A model generated the notes under the pieces. The model saw only the letters and a list, made by a program, of their open reading frames with translations. It had not been told where the DNA came from and ran no database searches. Position numbers and translations under genes: made by a program. From Erysipelotrichaceae bacterium (lineage in GTDB: Bacteria > Bacillota_I > Bacilli_A > Erysipelotrichales > Erysipelotrichaceae): a stretch of 8,068 bases of DNA. The stretch lies in the NCBI GenBank assembly GCA_017418585.1, contig JAFONG010000066.1:1-8068 (forward strand), written 5' to 3'. Below are positions 5,835 to 8,068 of the stretch, piece by piece (positions within the stretch are counted from its first letter, which is position 1; every line of letters begins with the position of its first letter).

Positions 5835-6443
5835 TTATTTCATTTCCTGCTGGGCTTTAAGAGATTCCTCGTAGGTCTGCAGGATCAGACCGTTGTTGAC
5901 ATAGGCATTGAGGTATTTCGGCTTCAGTGCCTTTTCGTAGTCTTCCACCAGCGGACGGTATTCCGGGATGGAACTGATGATGACATTCGGAATGATCAGC
6001 GCTTCGTCGGCCTTTCCTTCCTCGTAGGTCACATAGACATAGCCTTTCGGAATGGAAGTCTGATGGGTAGAGAACTTCTCGATGATCGTCGCATCGTGCT
6101 TCTTCATGTCGTTGTCATAGATCTCGGCATCAAGTTTCCAGTATACGTGGTTCTTCAGCCTGGCATCCCTGCCGAAGCGGACAAAGCTTCCGTCCTTGAT
6201 CTTAGCCAGAGCCACATCGCCGTTGCTGACTCTCTTACGGATCAGATTCTGATCGGCGTTGAGATCATACCAGGAATAGCAGGTAGACAGCAGGAAGAGA
6301 AACAGCACGAACGCGGCAATGACCGGAACCTTGTACGGAGCCCATTTCTCTCTATAGATCAGCATCAGGGCAATGCTGACGACATCGGCCAGAACGATCA
6401 GACAAAGAAGAAGCGTTGATTTTTTATACAGTTTCAGTTGCAT
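5835..6443 (-). CDS. Two-pass membrane protein of unknown function with a conserved-looking soluble domain
   Basis: A 202-residue protein I cannot place in a family. It has a short basic N-terminus (KLYKK), two hydrophobic helices at about 10-30 and 39-58 joined by a short loop (REKWAPYK), and a 140-residue soluble part. The positive-inside rule places that part in the cytoplasm. The soluble part begins with an amphipathic linker, then strand-rich segments such as DVALAKI, SFVRFGRDARLKNHVYWKLD and SIPKGYVYVTYEE, and ends in a helical, charged tail (YEESLKAQQEMK). The start at 6443 is chosen because AGAGGT (6451-6456) lies 7 bases upstream, and because a TAGAAT box (6464-6469) would start the transcript near 6457. 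An in-frame ATG at 6473 is upstream of that point and has no ribosome binding site. It converges on the hydrolase gene and diverges from the PTS operon. No function is proposed. Confidence 0.85.
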   Translation of the reverse strand: MQLKLYKKSTLLLCLIVLADVVSIALMLIYREKWAPYKVPVIAAFVLFLFLLSTCYSWYDLNADQNLIRKRVSNGDVALAKIKDGSFVRFGRDARLKNHVYWKLDAEIYDNDMKKHDATIIEKFSTHQTSIPKGYVYVTYEEGKADEALIIPNVIISSIPEYRPLVEDYEKALKPKYLNAYVNNGLILQTYEESLKAQQEMK

Positions 6444-6450
6444 ATTGTTA

Positions 6451-6473
6451 ACCTCTATTAATAATTCTAGCAT
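6451..6473 (-). promoter_or_regulatory. Extended -10 promoter and ribosome binding site of the minus-strand membrane protein gene
   Basis: On the minus strand TGC precedes TAGAAT (6464-6469), an extended -10 element with one mismatch to consensus. No good -35 is visible at the usual distance. AGAGGT at 6451-6456 is the ribosome binding site. The transcript start would be about 6457, leaving a leader of roughly 14 bases before the ATG at 6443. Confidence 0.5.
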
Positions 6474-6530
6474 TTCTATCCAATGAAAATCACACGAATC
6501 AAAGGATTGTGGGATGATTATGTGAAAAAG

Positions 6531-6547
6531 ATTGAAAGCGCTTCAAT
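6531..6547. promoter_or_regulatory. cre-like palindrome overlapping the PTS operon -35 box
   Basis: ATTGAA (6531-6536) and TTCAAT (6542-6547) flank AGCGC. The run TGAAAGCGCTTCAA is one T short of the strong CcpA site TGAAAGCGCTTTCA, and it covers the -35 box and the start of the spacer. CcpA binding there would block the promoter when preferred sugars are present. The site class is established for Bacillota PTS operons; its use here is inference. Confidence 0.55.
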
Positions 6548-6560
6548 GATGCACTATAAT
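6532..6560 (+). promoter_or_regulatory. PTS operon promoter (TTGAAA-N17-TATAAT)
   Basis: TTGAAA at 6532-6537 and a perfect TATAAT at 6555-6560 are 17 bases apart. Transcription should begin near 6567, only about 20 bases before the IIC ATG at 6588. An open frame extends upstream to 6483 but includes this promoter, so that extension is not translated from it. Confidence 0.85.
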
Positions 6561-6567
6561 GATTGTA

Positions 6568-6575
6568 AAAGGAGG
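6568..6575 (+). promoter_or_regulatory. Strong ribosome binding site with long spacing before IIC
   Basis: AAAGGAGG is a full match to the 16S tail, but the ATG at 6588 is 12 bases further on, longer than the usual 5-9. No other ATG, GTG or TTG in frame lies closer. The site would be almost at the 5' end of the transcript. Confidence 0.7.
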
Positions 6576-6587
6576 CTTCATAATTAT

Positions 6588-7313
6588 ATGAGCAATTTAA
6601 TGTTAGGTATAATTCTGGGTCTTTGGTCAGGTGTTGCCATGGTCCTGGATTTATCCGGTTTAGGCGTTCGTACTCCTATAATTACAGGACTTATAGCTGG
6701 TATTCTTTGCGGCAATGTTCCTCTCGGTCTTGAAATCGGTGGTGTCATGCTGCTGAACAGCTTAGGTTTCTATACTTATGGCGGTGCAACGATTCCTGAC
6801 TTCGTTACAGCTACTATTTTCGGTACCGTTGTCGGTGCCAAGACAGGCGATACAAACGTTGGTCTGGTAGCAGCTGAAGCAGTATCTCTGCTGATGACTC
6901 AGATGGATATTCTTGGTCGTTCAGCTACTACGGTTTTCCAGCATATGGGCGAAGCTGATTTAGCTAAGAACAATATCAAGAAATTCGAACTGGATACTCT
7001 GCTTGGTACAATCCCTTGGGCTTTATCAAGAATGCTTCCGGTTGTCATCGGTATGCTGTTTGTAGATCATATCTCTGATCTGCTTACATTCATCAACAGC
7101 ATTTCGTGGGTACAGAGAGGCTTTACCGCTGCCGCAAACGTTCTGCGTGTTGTAGGTTTTGCTTTGCTGTTATCTTATATGGACCTCAAGAAATACTGGC
7201 CATTCCTTGTCCTCGGTTTCTTACTGTTCGCTTATGCGAAGATGGATACCGTCGCTTTGGCATTAATCGGTCTTGCAGCTGCAGCCCTTTATCTCAGAGG
7301 AGGTCTTAACTAA
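6588..7313 (+). CDS. PTS system mannose-family (mannose/fructose/sorbose/GalNAc) IIC component
   Basis: A membrane channel subunit of a mannose-class phosphotransferase system, 241 residues from the chosen start (family members are usually about 250-270). It forms the sugar path together with IID and has no phosphorylation site itself. Typical signatures are the glycine-rich GLIAGILCGNVPLGLEIGG (34-52), then LNSLGFYTYGGATIPD (56-71), which matches the family pattern of G-L-x-I-G followed by L-G-x-x-x-x-G-G-A-x-x-P-D. Several hydrophobic helices follow, ending in LALIGLAAAALYLRGG. Starting at 6483 would add 35 polar residues containing the promoter, so MSNLML at 6588 is preferred. The stop TAA shares its last A with the ATG of the IID gene, indicating translational coupling. 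The sugar cannot be read from IIC alone. There is no IIA or IIB upstream. Confidence 0.93.
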   Translation: MSNLMLGIILGLWSGVAMVLDLSGLGVRTPIITGLIAGILCGNVPLGLEIGGVMLLNSLGFYTYGGATIPDFVTATIFGTVVGAKTGDTNVGLVAAEAVSLLMTQMDILGRSATTVFQHMGEADLAKNNIKKFELDTLLGTIPWALSRMLPVVIGMLFVDHISDLLTFINSISWVQRGFTAAANVLRVVGFALLLSYMDLKKYWPFLVLGFLLFAYAKMDTVALALIGLAAAALYLRGGLN

Positions 7314-8068
7314 TGTCTAAGAAATTATCACAAGCCGCTTTAAAGAAAGCATGTAGCAGACACAACTGGGCATTACAGTGGTGCTGGAACTATGAAAAGA
7401 TGCAGGCCGCAGGCTATGCATATGCCATGGTTCCTGTAATCAAAGAACTGTATGAAGGCGAAGAAGAACAGTGCCGTCAGCTTGAAAGACATATGCAGTT
7501 CTACAACACCCACCCAGGTGCATCTTCCTTGATTTTCGGTGCCGGTGTTGCCCTTGAAGAAGGCGGGCAGCCTGAAGTTCATGACAGCTTAAAGGTCGCT
7601 TTGATGGGTCCTTTAGCCGGTATCGGCGATACGATCCAGGCTACGCTGGTTACTCCACCATTCAACATCATTGCCGCAGGTCTGGCTAATGAAGGCAATG
7701 GAATCGGTGCTATCCTTGCTTCTACTCTTCCAGTATTGGCATTATTCATTCTCCGTTGGCCATTATTCAACTATGGCTACAAGCAGGGTGCTAATGTCAT
7801 CAACGACGTATCCGGTGCCGGAACGATCGACAAGCTCCAGGTTGGTGCTCAGATCCTTGGTGTTACTGTATTAGGCGGATTCATTCCTTCAATGATCCCT
7901 ACTACTTTCCCGATCAAACTTGGTCATGACCTGGTTATCGACGGTGAAGTTGTTTCTCAGGCCAAGACTTTACAGCAGGCTTTAGATGCAATCTTCCCAT
8001 ACCTTGTTCCTATCGGAATCACCTTCGGATGCTACTACCTGATTAAATACAGAAAGATGTCTCCGTTA
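7313..8068 (+). CDS. PTS system mannose-family IID component, cut by the window edge
   Basis: The partner of IIC in a mannose-class PTS, here 252 codons and still open at the window end; the family is usually about 270-300 residues, so little is missing. The N-terminal part is typical: RHNWALQWCWNYEKMQ (16-31), GYAYAMVPVIKELY (34-47), NTHP (65-68) and the signature GPLAGIGDT (99-107). C-terminal membrane helices follow (about 124-145, 175-195, 230-246). AGAGGAGG at 7296-7303 lies 9 bases before the ATG, which overlaps the IIC stop by one base. IIA and IIB genes, which supply the phosphate relay, are expected downstream or elsewhere. Codon choice here and in IIC favours CTT, TTA and GGT more than in the other genes, as is common in highly expressed genes; this is a visual impression. 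Confidence 0.95.
   Translation, partial: MSKKLSQAALKKACSRHNWALQWCWNYEKMQAAGYAYAMVPVIKELYEGEEEQCRQLERHMQFYNTHPGASSLIFGAGVALEEGGQPEVHDSLKVALMGPLAGIGDTIQATLVTPPFNIIAAGLANEGNGIGAILASTLPVLALFILRWPLFNYGYKQGANVINDVSGAGTIDKLQVGAQILGVTVLGGFIPSMIPTTFPIKLGHDLVIDGEVVSQAKTLQQALDAIFPYLVPIGITFGCYYLIKYRKMSPL

Noticed and set aside
6444..6473. Upstream ATG at 6473 for the minus-strand membrane protein
   Set aside because: No ribosome binding site precedes it, and the extended -10 box at 6464-6469 would start transcription downstream of it; AGAGGT supports 6443.
6483..6587. 35-residue N-terminal extension of the PTS IIC
   Set aside because: It contains a near-consensus promoter and is followed by a strong ribosome binding site; family IIC proteins begin close to the MSNLML position.

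Overview
The window looks like chromosome from a moderate-GC Bacillota (Firmicutes), possibly Erysipelotrichia or Clostridia. The grounds are strong AGGAGG-type ribosome binding sites, Gram-positive style promoters, U-tract terminators after most units, a tandem feoA-feoA-feoB operon with a small cysteine-rich FeoB partner, and a mannose-family PTS. The lineage is an impression, not a measurement. I see no mobile elements, RNA genes, CRISPR arrays or long repeats, and no gene-free stretch over 300 bases.

Left part (1-3340), ferrous iron uptake. A DtxR/MntR-family metal-dependent repressor gene (minus strand) diverges from feoA1-feoA2-feoB and a 55-residue cysteine-rich membrane protein of the FeoB-associated type. 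The feo promoter carries two 16-bp boxes of the form GTTAG-N6-CTAAC. One fills the -35/-10 spacer exactly and the other lies in the short leader just before the first ribosome binding site. The simplest model is that the repressor binds iron and shuts the operon off. A strong terminator closes the operon at 3311-3339.

Middle (3341-5831). A second small winged-helix protein (3431-3751) aligns without gaps to the first repressor but has lost nearly all its metal ligands and carries six cysteines. It has its own terminator. Next comes a 649-residue protein (3850-5799): a signal or lipoprotein-like N-terminus, an alpha/beta-hydrolase domain probably outside the membrane, and a C-terminal half of about eight membrane segments. 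A bidirectional terminator separates it from the convergent next gene.

Right part (5835-8068). A minus-strand gene for an unknown two-pass membrane protein diverges from a mannose-family PTS operon, of which IIC (complete) and IID (cut by the window edge) are visible. The PTS promoter is near consensus (TTGAAA-N17-TATAAT), and a cre-like palindrome overlaps its -35 box, suggesting catabolite control. IIA and IIB are not upstream and must lie downstream or elsewhere.

The observations most worth following are the degenerate cysteine-rich paralogue beside the feo operon, the paired operators, the mixed metal-ligand set of the first repressor, the cysteine-rich mini-protein, and the hydrolase/membrane fusion.
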